Shown: positions 35,353-47,216, counted from the stretch's first letter. The stretch is DNA of 64,000 nt from Alitta virens (GCA_932294295.1 OW028575.1:10712558-10776557); one strand, 5' to 3'. Notes: a model not told the origin generated them from the sequence alone. Made by a program: numbers and translations.

Positions 35353-36480
35353 CTACGCATATTTAAATCGGATGATGTGATACTGTCCCAGAAAATAAGT
35401 CAAAGCAATGAGGATGATATAGTTATTTGAATGCAATTTCTGAGATGAAGAACGTGCTTCATGATAACCTTCACCGTCCTCACCATCCTCATCCTCATCA
35501 TCATCTCCAGATTCTTCTGGTTCTTGGCTTGGTTCTTCCAGCACAGGTTTCGGTGGGTTAGTGTCTAACTTTGTAAACTCCAAAATCCAGGATCGAGCTC
35601 TTGAATGTGACAAGTCCGTGTAGACACCCGGTTTCTTTGCTTGGGCACAATCGACACCCCAACTGACCGCTCCGGCTTGAACCCAGTGTTTGTGAGTTTT
35701 GCACATCAGAGGTCCTCCAGAGTCGCCTTGACACGAGTCCTGACCACCTTCTGCGAACCCCGCACACATTTCAAATGGCTTCATTTGGTAGCTGTACCAA
35801 TCCGGTTTTTTGCAAGTTTCTTCCGCAATGATTGGGAGTTGCACCATTTGTAAAATCTCTCCGGATGCGGTTCCTTTAGTTGCACCCCATCCGGCTACCG
35901 TACACCTTGTGTTAGATTCCGGTCTCTCCTTCGTAATACAGATAGGAAACACTTTGGTATTGAATTCAAAAGGACGGTCTGTCCTCATAAGAGCCAGGTC
36001 TACGTCTGTCTGAATTTCAGTGTACTTATCAGGAAGTTCAATTTGATCCACTTGTCTAACTTGTCTTGAAACTTCTTCGACATGCCAGTCCTTTTCGTGA
36101 GCTCCTGCTATGAGCTGGAATTTGTCGGCTGGATATCTCTGGCCCCTTTGGTCGAACACACAATGAGCAGCCGTCAAAACATAGCGAGAATTCAGGATAC
36201 TCCCCCCACAAATGTGATGCTGGCTTCTTCTCACTGACACCAGCCATGGGAATTCATTTCTTCTGGCATCGTGGCCACCCACGATCCGTTGACCGTGTGC
36301 TTTGGCCTTTGGACACCATCCTATGCCTGGCAAAGACTCTTCTGCTTGTCCCGAGACTATGTCTATGATTATCATAACAATCGCGAGGATTGCCCCATAA
36401 CGGCAAAATGTCATAATTCCCAAAACATTTGTTTTCAGGCCACCGTTACGACAGTTGGATGAGTGGAGATGCCAAGCCAT
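35353..36480 (-). CDS. Trypsin-like serine protease (S1 family), intronless, possibly membrane-anchored
   Basis: Secreted or surface endopeptidase predicted to cut after Arg or Lys. In the 375-residue frame, an N-terminal hydrophobic segment (about 28-42) precedes the activation site QR|IVGG (cut after Arg65). The triad is His106 (TAAHC), Asp161 (DVDLAL) and Ser254 (GDSGGP). Asp248 sits at the base of the S1 pocket with Gly275 and Gly285, as in trypsin. All ten cysteines of the classic two-chain fold are present, including Cys56 to Cys181, which would tether the propeptide. After the domain (ends about 303) come a Pro/Glu linker, an acidic run (about 317-337) and a hydrophobic stretch (354-370) ending RFKYA, either a transmembrane or GPI-type tail. 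Met1 has a strong start context but lies 2 bases from a CRE. Met23 (36414) gives a cleaner signal peptide and may be the true start. One uninterrupted exon is unusual for this family. I am sure of the fold and activity class; the anchor and start are inferred. Confidence 0.93.
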   Translation of the reverse strand: MAWHLHSSNCRNGGLKTNVLGIMTFCRYGAILAIVMIIIDIVSGQAEESLPGIGWCPKAKAHGQRIVGGHDARRNEFPWLVSVRRSQHHICGGSILNSRYVLTAAHCVFDQRGQRYPADKFQLIAGAHEKDWHVEEVSRQVRQVDQIELPDKYTEIQTDVDLALMRTDRPFEFNTKVFPICITKERPESNTRCTVAGWGATKGTASGEILQMVQLPIIAEETCKKPDWYSYQMKPFEMCAGFAEGGQDSCQGDSGGPLMCKTHKHWVQAGAVSWGVDCAQAKKPGVYTDLSHSRARSWILEFTKLDTNPPKPVLEEPSQEPEESGDDDEDEDGEDGEGYHEARSSSQKLHSNNYIILIALTYFLGQYHIIRFKYA

Positions 36481-36900
36481 TGTGACGTCACCATATGTGA
36501 CGTCATTGATCAGCTATAGATATCTGTATTGTGACGTCATTAGCTGGCCAGGGCTGCAGCAGAGCCCAGGGAACAAAGCCTTGACTAGCCTTTTGTGAAA
36601 TAATATTTTGCATACATATTTAATATTTAATATGATTATGCAATGTGCATGAGAGGCCGCAGGAGTTGTAGAATAGTACTAAAATGATACTTTGAAGTTT
36701 GATGCCATTTTGGCGCCAAAGGCATTTTCTGTGACGTCATCAATAAAAGTTTTGGCTTATTTTTTGTCAGCGCGGATCATGACCAGCTGATGACGGCGCA
36801 TTGATTTCTCACCTAAGCGCCACGGCCAATCACGGAGTTTGCTAGAGTTCGTTGCCTAGCAAATGACCTAGTAATTAAATAAGCTCTGCTCTGATTGGTC
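36481..36900. promoter_or_regulatory. Promoter block: four CREs, E2F palindrome, X-box, two CCAAT boxes
   Basis: Perfect TGACGTCA at 36483-36490, 36498-36505, 36532-36539 and 36732-36739; TTTGGCGCCAAA (E2F type) at 36709-36720; CCAAT at 36826-36830 and inverted at 36894-36898; GTTGCCTAGCAAA (RFX X-box type) at 36851-36863. It lies directly upstream of the minus-strand protease. It could also drive a plus-strand transcript: a splice-donor-like GTGAGT lies at 37036-37041. Motifs are read by eye; activity is inferred. Confidence 0.6.
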
Positions 36901-37225
36901 AAACGTTCATTTAGTTGGCTAGCTTTATGGAAAATCACGGCAATGGACGTAGCTCCCATGGAACATTCAAAACCATAGTTCTGCTGCTTGTCTTGTCTTG
37001 AATCTCATAGAACTGATGATTAACAGTGTTATAACGTGAGTTTCTTCAAATTTGTTGGGTAGATCTGTATCATCTTAAGTTAAGAACGATTTTTGTGTAA
37101 GTAGGTCATTATTATTTTGTGCGCATCATGGCCGCGCAGATTAATTAGGACAACATAGTTCGATCCGGTCATCTGAGAATAGCATGACAGTAGATTTTGT
37201 TTTTGGCCAATCTCTAGTCATAAAA

Positions 37226-37265
37226 GCCCTACGGGCGGCCCCTACGGGGCCGCTCCTGCGGCCTA
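37226..37265. other. GC-rich double hairpin
   Basis: Two adjacent perfect stems with TAC loops: GCCC-TAC-GGGC (37226-37236) and CGGCCCC-TAC-GGGGCCG (37236-37252), followed by GCGGCC. It is an abrupt GC island in AT-rich sequence. The origin is unknown. Confidence 0.7.
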
Positions 37266-37631
37266 TAAATTTAAAGAATTCAAATTAAAGGTGTTTATAT
37301 TAGGTTATGATAGTCTATGTGCAAGCCCTTGCTACCAGTCACAAAATGTAAGGCTTACCTAAGGCTGGGCCAAAATACTGCACATGGCCGAAGTGAAGCA
37401 CTTGGTCTAAAATTCAGCCTCTGGAGGCCCACTCAATATATATAGACACCTACCTGTAGACCTATTTAAATTTAGTAAAAGGTCACTCTGTGTTCTTTTA
37501 AAGGTAACACCTCCAATGGGATTAGATGGCAGATAAAAAATCGGTTTAAGCTTCAATGACATTTGACTCAGCTATGAACAGACAGAGCTACATGACTGTC
37601 AGCACATTCGGTCTTGCTATTGAGTATTGAC

Positions 37632-38070
37632 ATAATGAAATGAGAAGGGGAAAAAAAGAAGCAGAAAAATATAAAGAAGAAGAAAGTAAAAATAAAAAAA
37701 AGAAGAAAGTAAAAAGGGTTGAAAGAAGAAGAGAAAAGAAGAAATAGAAAGAAGAACATCTATAAAGAAAAAGAAATAGATAGAAGAAGAAAGAAATAAA
37801 GGGAAGAAGAAGAAATAGAAAGAAAAAGAAGAAAGAAGAAAATGAAGGAGAAGAAAAAAAAAAGGAAGTAAGGAAACAAAAGAAAGAAGAATAAGGAAGA
37901 AGAAAATGAAGGAGGAGATGAAGGAAAATTGGAAGGTTATAATTTGTCAAAGATGAATAAAGGAAATGACAGGAAAGCTAAGATAACAGCGAAGAATAAC
38001 AATAGAGGAAAATAAAAAATAAAATAAAAAATGCATAAAGGGCAGAGGAAAAGGAACAGACGAAAGAAGG
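37632..38070 (+). repeat. Purine-rich GAA/AAG tract
   Basis: Irregular A/G repeats (AAGAAGAAAG, GAAGAAATAGAAAG). The minus strand reads as phenylalanine/leucine/serine frames that are not genes. Confidence 0.8.
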
Positions 38071-38079
38071 AAAGAAAAG

Positions 38080-40980
38080 CTTTAATGTAGAGAGCATGAC
38101 CTTATATTTTTAGTCTTTTGACCTTTCTTTGATGGTAGTAATCACCATAAATGCTGGACATTGATCGTTAAACGAGAGTAGGGGGGGGGGCATGATTAGT
38201 AATCTGAGATTATGGGATATCTTGCCCTGTACCTATTGGCTTATGCAATTAGTTTGAGGGGTGAATTTCTGCTTTACGGGTCTATGAGTATGGTTCTTAA
38301 TGAGGCAGTACCCTAGACGATTAAACGAATGCAGATGAATTGCTAGTAAAATGCACAATGACGGCACTGGTGCGAGCTCTTAAGCCCTGCAATATACTCT
38401 GGCAGATTGCATTCATTGGGATATTTATTGCTTCTACCTAAAAAACCAAAACATACTGAACTGAGTCGGTACACTTGTATACTTCTCTACTTCAATTTAT
38501 GCCAACCTATGTATATAAGAGTCCACTTATATTGATGATTTTAAGTTCAAAGGTAGGACAATAGCCATTTTAATTAAAATTCTTATCTGATTGCATTTTT
38601 TCATTGTACTTTACTTATCCTTTTACCTTCATTTTACGTCAATCTTTTGGTGTTTTATAGTTTTCCCCTTGACAAAGCCATATATATATTAACTGTGTGT
38701 AACCCTGAATGAACATATTTTATGAATAAATTAATAAATATGGAACTGTTTAAAACTAACTTCATGTGCAATATTTTAAATATCTTTTCCCAGCACAAAC
38801 GTCAGACACAATTTAATTCATGATATTAAGCAGCACACTTGCATTTCTTACAGATTCTGGTTCTTTAATTTAGCTTTTTGCAAGCAACATCCTGACAAAA
38901 CGAAAGACAAGAACTTCAAGATGCGCGCACGTCTCTTTAGCCAGACTACCGGCTCAATTGGGGGGGGGGGGGGGGGGAGTTGGGGCGCTATATTTAGCTG
39001 CTATGGCCGTCCTGGGACAGTCACGAAGTCCAAATGCAGAATCTGTTCCTTTCTCAAGCTAATCAATAAAATGGGGTCAGTTGTCAGTTTCACAAGTATC
39101 TCTCAAGCTGAATATGACACATGTTTTCATGCAGCTACTTTAAATAATCGATGCTCAGGCACTTAGAACATTTCCAGATGCTCTTTTTAGCCCAGAAGTC
39201 ACAGTATAAACTCTATATTCTCCACTAAGCTGATGTGAGCCAATCAGAATGCTTAATTGTCATCAAGCATGGTGTATGTTGGCTGGCTGGAGGATATGTT
39301 GGATGGCTGCACTATACATTGGACGGTTGCATCATCATTAGGCCTAGTTGGCTGCATTGTATGTTGTAAAATGAGTGGAGAGTAGGTATAAACAATTAAA
39401 TAAGTAAATGATAGTAAAATAATAACACCAGGGTAAATATATTCGTAATAGTGACATTCTGATAGGCCTATATCTTTAAAGTGTTAGATAATGAAGTCCA
39501 CGTTTCAGTGATCTTGTTTATGTGGTCGCCTGTATGGTGAGGGGGTCTTGCAGTGGGGTTTTAATGCATAATAATATCAATTTCAAATTTATAAAGTGTA
39601 TCATTATATCTGTACTTTAAGACAATGATTACTACTTAAAACTACTACGACTTTTATCACCTCTAAATCAAGTCAACCATTTTATTGCAGTGGAGTTCTG
39701 TTCCCCAAAGTGTTAAGTCAAATGAACGCTAATTAGAAAAGCACACGTCGCCTGTCTGAGCCCCTTTGTGCATTTCTAGCACATCTTTAGCACATTAATT
39801 CCTTCCCTTATTCCATTCCCCGAATTTATTTTCCATAAAAGGCACGCGGCCTGATTGTGAGCTCAGGGGAGAAAGTTAAAATTCTTCTGCCATAATAACC
39901 GGCCTTACTCAGAACCTGAATATAAGACAGCCAGTAAGATATTTGTCAAGAAAAACTGCTTAATTAGATTGCTTTAAGCAATGTTTATCTTTGAAACGTG
40001 AAAGATCCCAGGCAGTTAAGGCAGAATAATAGCTTGAGGACAGAATTAGAAAGCTTTAATTTGCAGTTTATCTAGATATGAATCATCTCTGAGAGTTCTG
40101 AGATATCAAATTCAAGGTTTATCAGATCTAATTATGATTTATGTAACACTATCTGTCGGGACCAAAATGTCATGAAGACTCAGAAGAAAATAAACAATGT
40201 TAACAATAGTTGTTTTGCTACAAAATTATGTGGTCCCTTGCATAACAAATTCCTAACAACATTAATTTCTAGATCATCTTTAAAAGCATAAATTGTTTTG
40301 CTATTTCTATTCCATTTTACAGCTTATCAATATCACAAAATAACCATGACATATTTTCATAGTCAACACCATTAAAATATACCAAAATAACCATCACGCA
40401 GAACAGATTTTCATAGTCTAAACCACTTTACCATAACATAGTAGGACTGTGTGCACTATCATATTGAAATACTGCATATATGCAAGTCTCATCATTATTC
40501 TGCCAGTACTGTCTGCCTCAAGCCAACCCCTTGAGCTAGCTGGAGTTAACAACAATAGATCGGCTAGCTAGTAGTCAGAGGGCGAGGTCTGAGTCCATCA
40601 CATGTTTGTGATTCCTTTGGGCGCCCGTGTTGCCCCTCAGAAGGGGTAATAAACATTTTTGGTGCGGTAGAGTGAGCCCCAATGAATTTTGCCTAAAGCT
40701 ACAGTTGGGACCAAAGTAGGAGCCCTTTTGGTAAAGCAAGTTCATTGATTGCGGCTAAAGATAGAAGGGGGTTATTACACCTGCCCCTTTGTGTTGGTTC
40801 AGTCAGATTTGTCTGCTATTTGCCCCAGCACTTTGCTTTCATCCCATCCCGCCTCATTAATTTGTCTAGTGGGTTTTGTGGCAAGTATTTCTAGCAAGTA
40901 GACACAGCGTACATCACCGGCTCAAATCAAGCATAGTAAAGTACATTGTACATCAGCTGCAGCAGCAAAGACTTGAAGCA
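38080..40980. other. Non-coding stretch with G tracts
   Basis: No gene. G tracts lie at 38181-38190 and 38960-38977 (18 bases). At about 39286-39370 there is a degenerate 20-bp repeat (TATGTTGGATGGCTGCA) whose core also occurs near 27933. Confidence 0.4.
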
Positions 40981-40986
40981 CAACCA

Positions 40987-41051
40987 CAAAGTGATGCTAC
41001 AAAGTGATGCCACAAAGTGATGCCACAAAGTGATGCTACAAAGTGATGCCA
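40987..41051. repeat. 13-bp minisatellite, 5 units
   Basis: Five units of CAAAGTGATGCYA, nearly perfect. Confidence 0.93.
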
Positions 41052-41265
41052 CAATGTTGTTTTGCCTCTTACCGTTGAGCACACACCAGCCATATTTCCT
41101 CAGACTTGCTGAACAGTGACCAGTCAACCATATTATGGATGAGCTTATTATTTGTTTTTGTTTTTTCGTAAAAAAAAAAGCCCCAAAAACATAGATATTA
41201 AAAAACTACAATAGTACAACAATTAGTTTATTTTTGTGTCAGTTTGACAGGGATAGAAATTGACA

Positions 41266-41535
41266 GAATGGTGATGTTAATCTATTATGCTGAAGGTCCC
41301 AGGTTCGATTCCCAGGCCTGGCATTACATCTTCAGCTTGATTTCAATCTTATGATATGTTAAATTGGAGGTGCCTTATGTTCTGTGTCTATGCTGAAGCA
41401 AGTAAAATACTTCACCAGGAGGTAAATGTGTAACATGGTAGGGACTGCTTACCGTATCATCATTACGTCTGCCATTGGCAACTGGTCATATAACCTGAGT
41501 TTCAGGGCAGTAGCATTGAGATATTGAAAGTGAAC
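41266..41535 (+). mobile_element. SINE copy with box B
   Basis: Strong box B AGGTTCGATTCCC at about 41301, linker, then body GTGTCTATGCTGAAGCAAGT, AGGAGGTAAATGTGTAACAT, ATCATTACGTCTGCC and AACTGGTCATATAA. The box A end is decayed. Confidence 0.85.
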
Positions 41536-41539
41536 ATTA

Positions 41540-44500
41540 TTTCAGCTGCCTCAATCATGTTTCTGAGCATTTGTCTAGGTTCATGATGCATCCCAGCATC
41601 CCAGGTTTATGAAAACTAATTTCAGTGGAATATATAAAATACCTCAGATGCAAGATCATTTCAAGGCATAAGCTGCTGGACTGCTGTGAGTTTTTCATCT
41701 TCTGAATGGCATCGCACTTTTCTAATGTTCCTACGCTTATGGCTTTAATCTAGTCGTCCATGCATCAGCATGAAAAACTACTTTCATAGCAGTAAAGCAC
41801 TATGGCAAAATATGATGTATGACTGCAAAAAAGCTGAGGCAATTTACGCGGCATATCAAAGGGTCAGGCTGACCATCAAATACTGGTCACAGTGTCAACT
41901 AGCAGAATGTCCAGTTGCGGTTTAATAGCTTGATGCAAGTGCTATGCTGGACGCAGATCCTACTTAGGGCAACGTTAGACATTGGCTTTTAGCGCTCTGA
42001 CTCTTAGCTGAACCAGCTGGGAAATTCTATTTGCTGAAGCAGCCAAGACTAGTGCTCCGTGTTTATAGCAAATGGAGTAATCTAGAAGGCTCTAACACTA
42101 CCAGCCAGTCTTCCATTGCACTCTACATTCACAAGAGAATCATCTGACCAGCTCTGTAAGTGTCTGTTACTTGCTGGACCTCGGACTCTATACAAGACTG
42201 GACACAACTGGACACATCTGGACACAACAACAGCACTAGACAGCTGGTACTTATTGACACAGGAAACTAAAGGTGCAGGTTAGACCCCTTGGGCTCCATA
42301 TGTGTCAGGCGGTTTGGGTGGCCAGTATTTTGGATTTGGTTAGTTTTACGAGAAAATTCAAGGTTATTAGGTAAAAGGTTAAAAAAAAAGAAGTAAAAAG
42401 CCCTCCCTGCACTGTTTCACAATGTGCCCCATCGTATGAAATTTACTCATAACCATGGTAACATTCATATAAATTATTGTATTGCATGGTTTCCTCTGGT
42501 AAAAACAGGAATTGAGCAGTGTTGTATGTTCCTATTTACAACTCTGTAAAAATACAGTGATACCTGCCTTAACAACCACCTGTATCAAGCTACCACCAGC
42601 CACTTTATGCAATTTTGATTATTTTACCTTTATTAAACGACCACAAGGTCCTGTCTTAAGCGATTGAATTCATTCCCTGCTTTTGACTGCAGCTGTATTT
42701 CCATCATCTTCAGAGGCTTTACACGTTACAAAGAACCAAACTATAATACCTGTATGACATGACGAAATTATGCTACAAAATTATTCATTTAATGACATAT
42801 AATGTACTTTTCTATTCAGCCTGGTGATGGTCATTTCATAAAGTATACAGTGCCATCATGGCTACATAATATTACCTATAATGCCAGTTATCATGCATAT
42901 TTATATCTCTGGTGGGCTGGTAAATGGCTACAAAAACTAAAATAGCACAGCAATAATCATAGTTCCATCCCTATTCATGAAATGGGTCATAAGTCATAGA
43001 TCTGTATTAGCACAATTTCCCTGAAGCAAATTACCACTTAAAATAGAGCCAGGTACTTACACTAACACCCCAGCCCCCCCCCCCCCCTGCCAGAATATCA
43101 CTTATGTTTACTGAATAAGAATATCACTTATGTGTTCAAACCTGAAGAACATTTTTGATTTCACTGTAATTTTTATGATGATGTAAGAAAAAATGTCATG
43201 CTTAAAGTTTATGTTAAATGTTTATTTTTCAATAGGTGCAGTTTGGCGAAAAGTGTAGATTACTTATGAATGAAAATTTTGTGAAAGATACAGCCAATTT
43301 CGTATATAATATGTACAATAAAAGGAAGTATAACTTGTATAACTAGTGTAACTATACAATTATGTATATATTGATTTTGTAATGTTAAACCTCACTTAAA
43401 TAAAAAAATTTTACTTAACTTGAAAAAGTATTATATATTTATTAATTTAATAAATATTATATTCCAAAATTACTCAACTAAATGTGAGATTTTTTTATGT
43501 TCTGTATGATCTGATTGAAAAAATTAAATAAATCCAAAATACAATGCCCAGAACCTCACTATTAAGACCATACTTCTTATCCAGAATATACTGGTCTTTA
43601 TGGCTAGGTGGTCTTTAGTACTTATCTAGTGTTTAGACTGTAGCAGTTTTAAATGTAACTGGTGGCTTCATAGCGTTACAGTAACGTTCTTGAGACGTGG
43701 CAGATATGTGGTTTCATTTAGCTGGAAATAGATTCTTGAAGCCCACAGGAACAAGGCTGTACTGAGCACAAATTGCTTTGCATGACTTGACTCAATGTTT
43801 GACTGGAGAAAATTAGGAGATCAATCCCAAGGCTACAGCAATGATAACACTCATACAAGACAATCAAACAAGCCCGCTGTTATGGGTCCAATAACACAAC
43901 AATTAATCCCGATGGGACCACCAGATGTGAACACAACTGACATTGGATCACCAACAGCATTTTGGCAGTAAATGAAATGAACTGCACAGTCCACTACTTA
44001 TCGGGCAAACAATTTCCGTGTTCCTATAATGATTACAGACAGCTATACTAGCTGGGAGTTTACAACCAATGCTTTTGTGTATGTACATATATACATATAT
44101 ATATATAAGATTCCATATCGTTTCTCAAATTGCAACATGTTGGCATTAAACAAATTACAATTCAAACTTTACTTCAAAATTAGAATTTAAATTAACCCTC
44201 GTGCGAAATTTGTCACACTTACTTATTGAATATTAGGCTATAAATGCTGTTATATATACATATAAATGAAGTCTTTTTCTGGTACATTATATGTAATTAT
44301 GTAGTAAAATAAAATATGAGTGGGAAATCTGCGTTAGGAAATTAAATCAATGTAGAAATGAAATGAATCAAAATTTAATCTCATCCTTTGTATAGTTTGG
44401 AAGGTTAAATTAACCTTAATTAAGATAGAATAATTTTGATTTTTCAGTTTTTTGACCAGTTTTCTTTTTTCTACTTACTATAATCTTCCCATTATATATC

Positions 44501-45055
44501 ATCATCATAGTCCTGCAGCACCAGTGACTAGTCCCATTTGTCTGCACCAGACTTGACCCCTCGTTGGTAACAGATCATAGGTGTTTTAGTGCAGAGGTGC
44601 GAGTATTTTTCTCAGAGGTGCGACCCCTTGCGTAGATCATAGAAAAGCAGAGGCAGATCTGCCACGGGAGCTAGCTGCAAGGTCACACCCACCGCTTTTG
44701 TCTCTTGAACTTGACAGGGCTGCTCAAGGCTAAGATTAATCCAGCCTGGCTCTTAAGCCCCAAAAGCAAAGATTAATAGCGCAAGCAAACTAGGCCCATT
44801 ACAGAGCTGTATGTCTAAATTGCCTATCTCATGATCATCTCAATACGACTATCCAATCGATGACTTTATGCGAGCAACACATCAGACAACAGCGCCTGGA
44901 TAGAGTGGCTCACCGCCTCAGGACTGCAACCGAGTCTACCTTCACATAAAGCTAAATTTGCATATTTATAACCAGTGATGATATTATTTTCACTTGCAGT
45001 GTAAACTGGTTATTACTATAGAGGTCACCTCTGTCTAAAATGACAGTTATGCTGA
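41540..45055. other. Non-coding stretch
   Basis: No gene recognised. AAGACCAC-type transposon relics are likely near 42549-42660 and 43556-43622. A 14-base C tract lies at 43074-43087. 43380-43540 is very AT-rich. Confidence 0.4.
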
Positions 45056-45059
45056 TAGC

Positions 45060-45246
45060 CAGAAGCGTAGCCAGGGAAGGTTTCAAATTTGAAAGGCAGA
45101 AAAAAAACACCAAAAAAAAAAACAGCCCAATAAGATAATTTTATAGTTATCATATTTTGCATCATCATGACTCTATACAAATTCTGGGGCATCGTTGAGG
45201 TGCGTTTTGACCCCCAAAATATGCCCCCCATGGCTATATGCTACTG
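45060..45246. mobile_element. MITE with CAGAAGCGTAGCCAGGG termini (187 bp)
   Basis: Starts CAGAAGCGTAGCCAGGG and ends CCCCCCATGGCTATATGC followed by TACTG, an imperfect inverted pair. The ends resemble widespread animal elements with termini like CAGTGGCGTAGCCAGG (recalled knowledge). No clear target duplication is seen. It is non-coding. Confidence 0.65.
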
Positions 45247-45281
45247 GACAGGTAATTTCCATATTCAAATCGCGATTAATA

Positions 45282-45289
45282 TGACGTCA
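45282..45289. promoter_or_regulatory. CRE-type palindrome
   Basis: Single perfect TGACGTCA. No adjacent gene is visible. Confidence 0.25.
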
Positions 45290-45737
45290 TCTTCTCATAT
45301 CTTCCTTCCTTCATTCTAATCATGGTACAATTAAGATCACTTTAATATTGGGATGATATTGTCTTTGACTGAATTATGCTCTCATCATACAATCACCTAC
45401 TCGTCGTGATCAAATTTTTTTAGACTAAGAATAAAAGCATTATCTTACAGTTCAGTTTCTCATGTCACGCTGGCAAATCGCATATCTTAATTATGAGCAC
45501 CAGCTAGCCTCAGAACGGCACCATGAGATATGGCGTTAATTCATTGGTGTCACGATGAATAGATGTGCTCATTACATCCATTGTTTGCTCCTAACAAACA
45601 TTGTGGCTTCCCCCAAATCGAAATTGCTCATGCACTGTGTAACTTGCTCAGTGAGCTTTGAAGAAAGCTTTGTAAACACAAGTACACGTCTGCAGGGACA
45701 TGACTTGAGTTGCAGAACATTCTCATCCAATGCAGTT

Positions 45738-46452
45738 CTCCCATCTGATTGTTGTGTCCCGTCTAATAGTTATGTCCCATTTGATTGTTAGGTCCCACCT
45801 GACTGTTATGTCCCATCAGACTGTTATGTCCCATTTGATTGTTATGTCCCACCAAACGGTTATGTCCCATTTGATTGTTATGTCTCATCAGACTGTAATG
45901 TCCCATCTGATTGTTATGTCCCACCTGACTGTTATGTCCCATTTGATTGTTATGTCCCACCAAACGGTTATGTCCCATCAGACTGTTAAGTCCCATTTGA
46001 TTGTTATGTCCCACCTGACTGTTATGTCCCATCAGACTGTTATGTCCCATTTGATTGTTATGTCCCACCAAACGGTTATGTCCCATTTGATTGTTATGTC
46101 TCATCAGACTGCTATGTCCCATCTGATTGTTATGTCCCACCTGACTGTTATGTCCCATTTGATTGTTATGTCCCACCAAACGGTTATGTCCCATTTGATT
46201 GTTATGTCTCATCAGACTGTAATGTCCCATCTGATTGTTATGTCCCACCTGACTGTTATGTCCCATTTGATTGTTATGTCCCACCAAACGGTTATGTCCC
46301 ATCTGATTGTTATGTCCCACCTGACTGTTATGTCCCATTTGATTGTTATGTCCCACCAAACGGTTATGTCCCATTTGATTGTTATGTCCCATCAGACTGT
46401 TATGTCCTATCAGACTGTTATGTCCCATTTGATTGTTATGTCCCATCAGACT
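45738..46452. repeat. 18-bp minisatellite, about 40 units, 108-bp higher-order period
   Basis: Units share TTATGTCCCA and vary in the last part (TTTGATTG, CCAAACGG, TCAGACTG, CCTGACTG, TCTGATTG). The marker variant TGTCTCATCAGACTG recurs at 45881, 46097 and 46205, spacing 216 and 108 bp, which shows a six-unit higher-order repeat. A period divisible by three keeps frames open on both strands, but the plus frame runs into a SINE, so it is not treated as a gene. Confidence 0.95.
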
Positions 46453-46728
46453 GCTTTGGGTTTGATCCCCGGCCCATGCACTCTTCATGAGCTACATCCC
46501 AGCTTCTGGTTGTCGATCGCATGAGATGTTAAATTAGAGATGCCCTGTACTCTGTGTCTATCTCGAGGCAAGTAAAATACCCAACTCATGAGGTAAATGT
46601 GTGACATGGTGTGGAGTCTGTGGACTACTAGTCTTAACATCTCATCCCATCATTACATGTGCCTCTGGCAGCTGGTCATTTGAATTGTCTAAACTTCAGA
46701 CCTAGTAGCTTTGAGACAGTGAAACATA
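46447..46728 (+). mobile_element. SINE copy joined to the 18-bp minisatellite
   Basis: Begins at box B (GGGTTTGATCCCC), then CTTCATGAGCTACATCCCAG, the body CGAGGCAAGTAAAATACCCA, ATGAGGTAAATGTGTGACAT, GGCAGCTGGTCATTTG and AGACCTAGTAGCTTTGAGAC. The 5' half of the tRNA head is missing exactly where the minisatellite ends. Confidence 0.85.
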
Positions 46729-46741
46729 TGCCTATGTTGGC

Positions 46742-46935
46742 TCAGGATGGGGCAGCCCTGTAAGACAAGTTTTTACACTCACAAAGGTTAGTTAATCAAC
46801 AGAGGGAGTATGGAGAGTCCACAGGCGAAACATTTACCAATGTATGGGCCTTCACTTGCCTCAGCATAGGGTACGAAGTACAGGGCACCAATTTAATGTC
46901 TTATGCCAATGACAATCAGCTCACATTTAAATCAG
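46742..46935 (-). mobile_element. SINE copy with alternative 3' tail
   Basis: The reverse-complement body is present (GGGCCTTCACTTGCCTCAGC, CACCAATTTAATGTCTTA). The 3' part is not the GCTGGTCATATAAGC tail but a block (GCAGCCCTGTAAGACAAGTT) shared with 49222-49517. Confidence 0.75.
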
Positions 46936-47216
46936 AATGTGATCAAGCCATAAATCCAGGGCTTCAGATATTTTAGCTATTACTGGCTGTAAAACACCCA
47001 GCTGTTTGTGGCTGTTTTTTTTTTTTTATATATTATTTTCGTGTTTTGTGCAATAAAAGACCCAACAACTGATGCTAAAACAAGACATATATTTAATTGT
47101 AATATCAATGTGTTCCACGTGCTCATACAACATGCCACCTTCCTAAGCTTATCCATTAGTTTATCACATTTCATGACAGGTGGAAACACACACAGGTTAC
47201 AAGCACGAAGTCATCA

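Noticed and set aside
35558..36462. Open frames in other phases across the protease
   Set aside because: Shadows of the protease coding frame with no domain of their own.
45730..46524. 264-codon plus frame and 241-codon minus frame in the 18-bp minisatellite
   Set aside because: The period is a multiple of three without stops. The plus frame ends inside a SINE.
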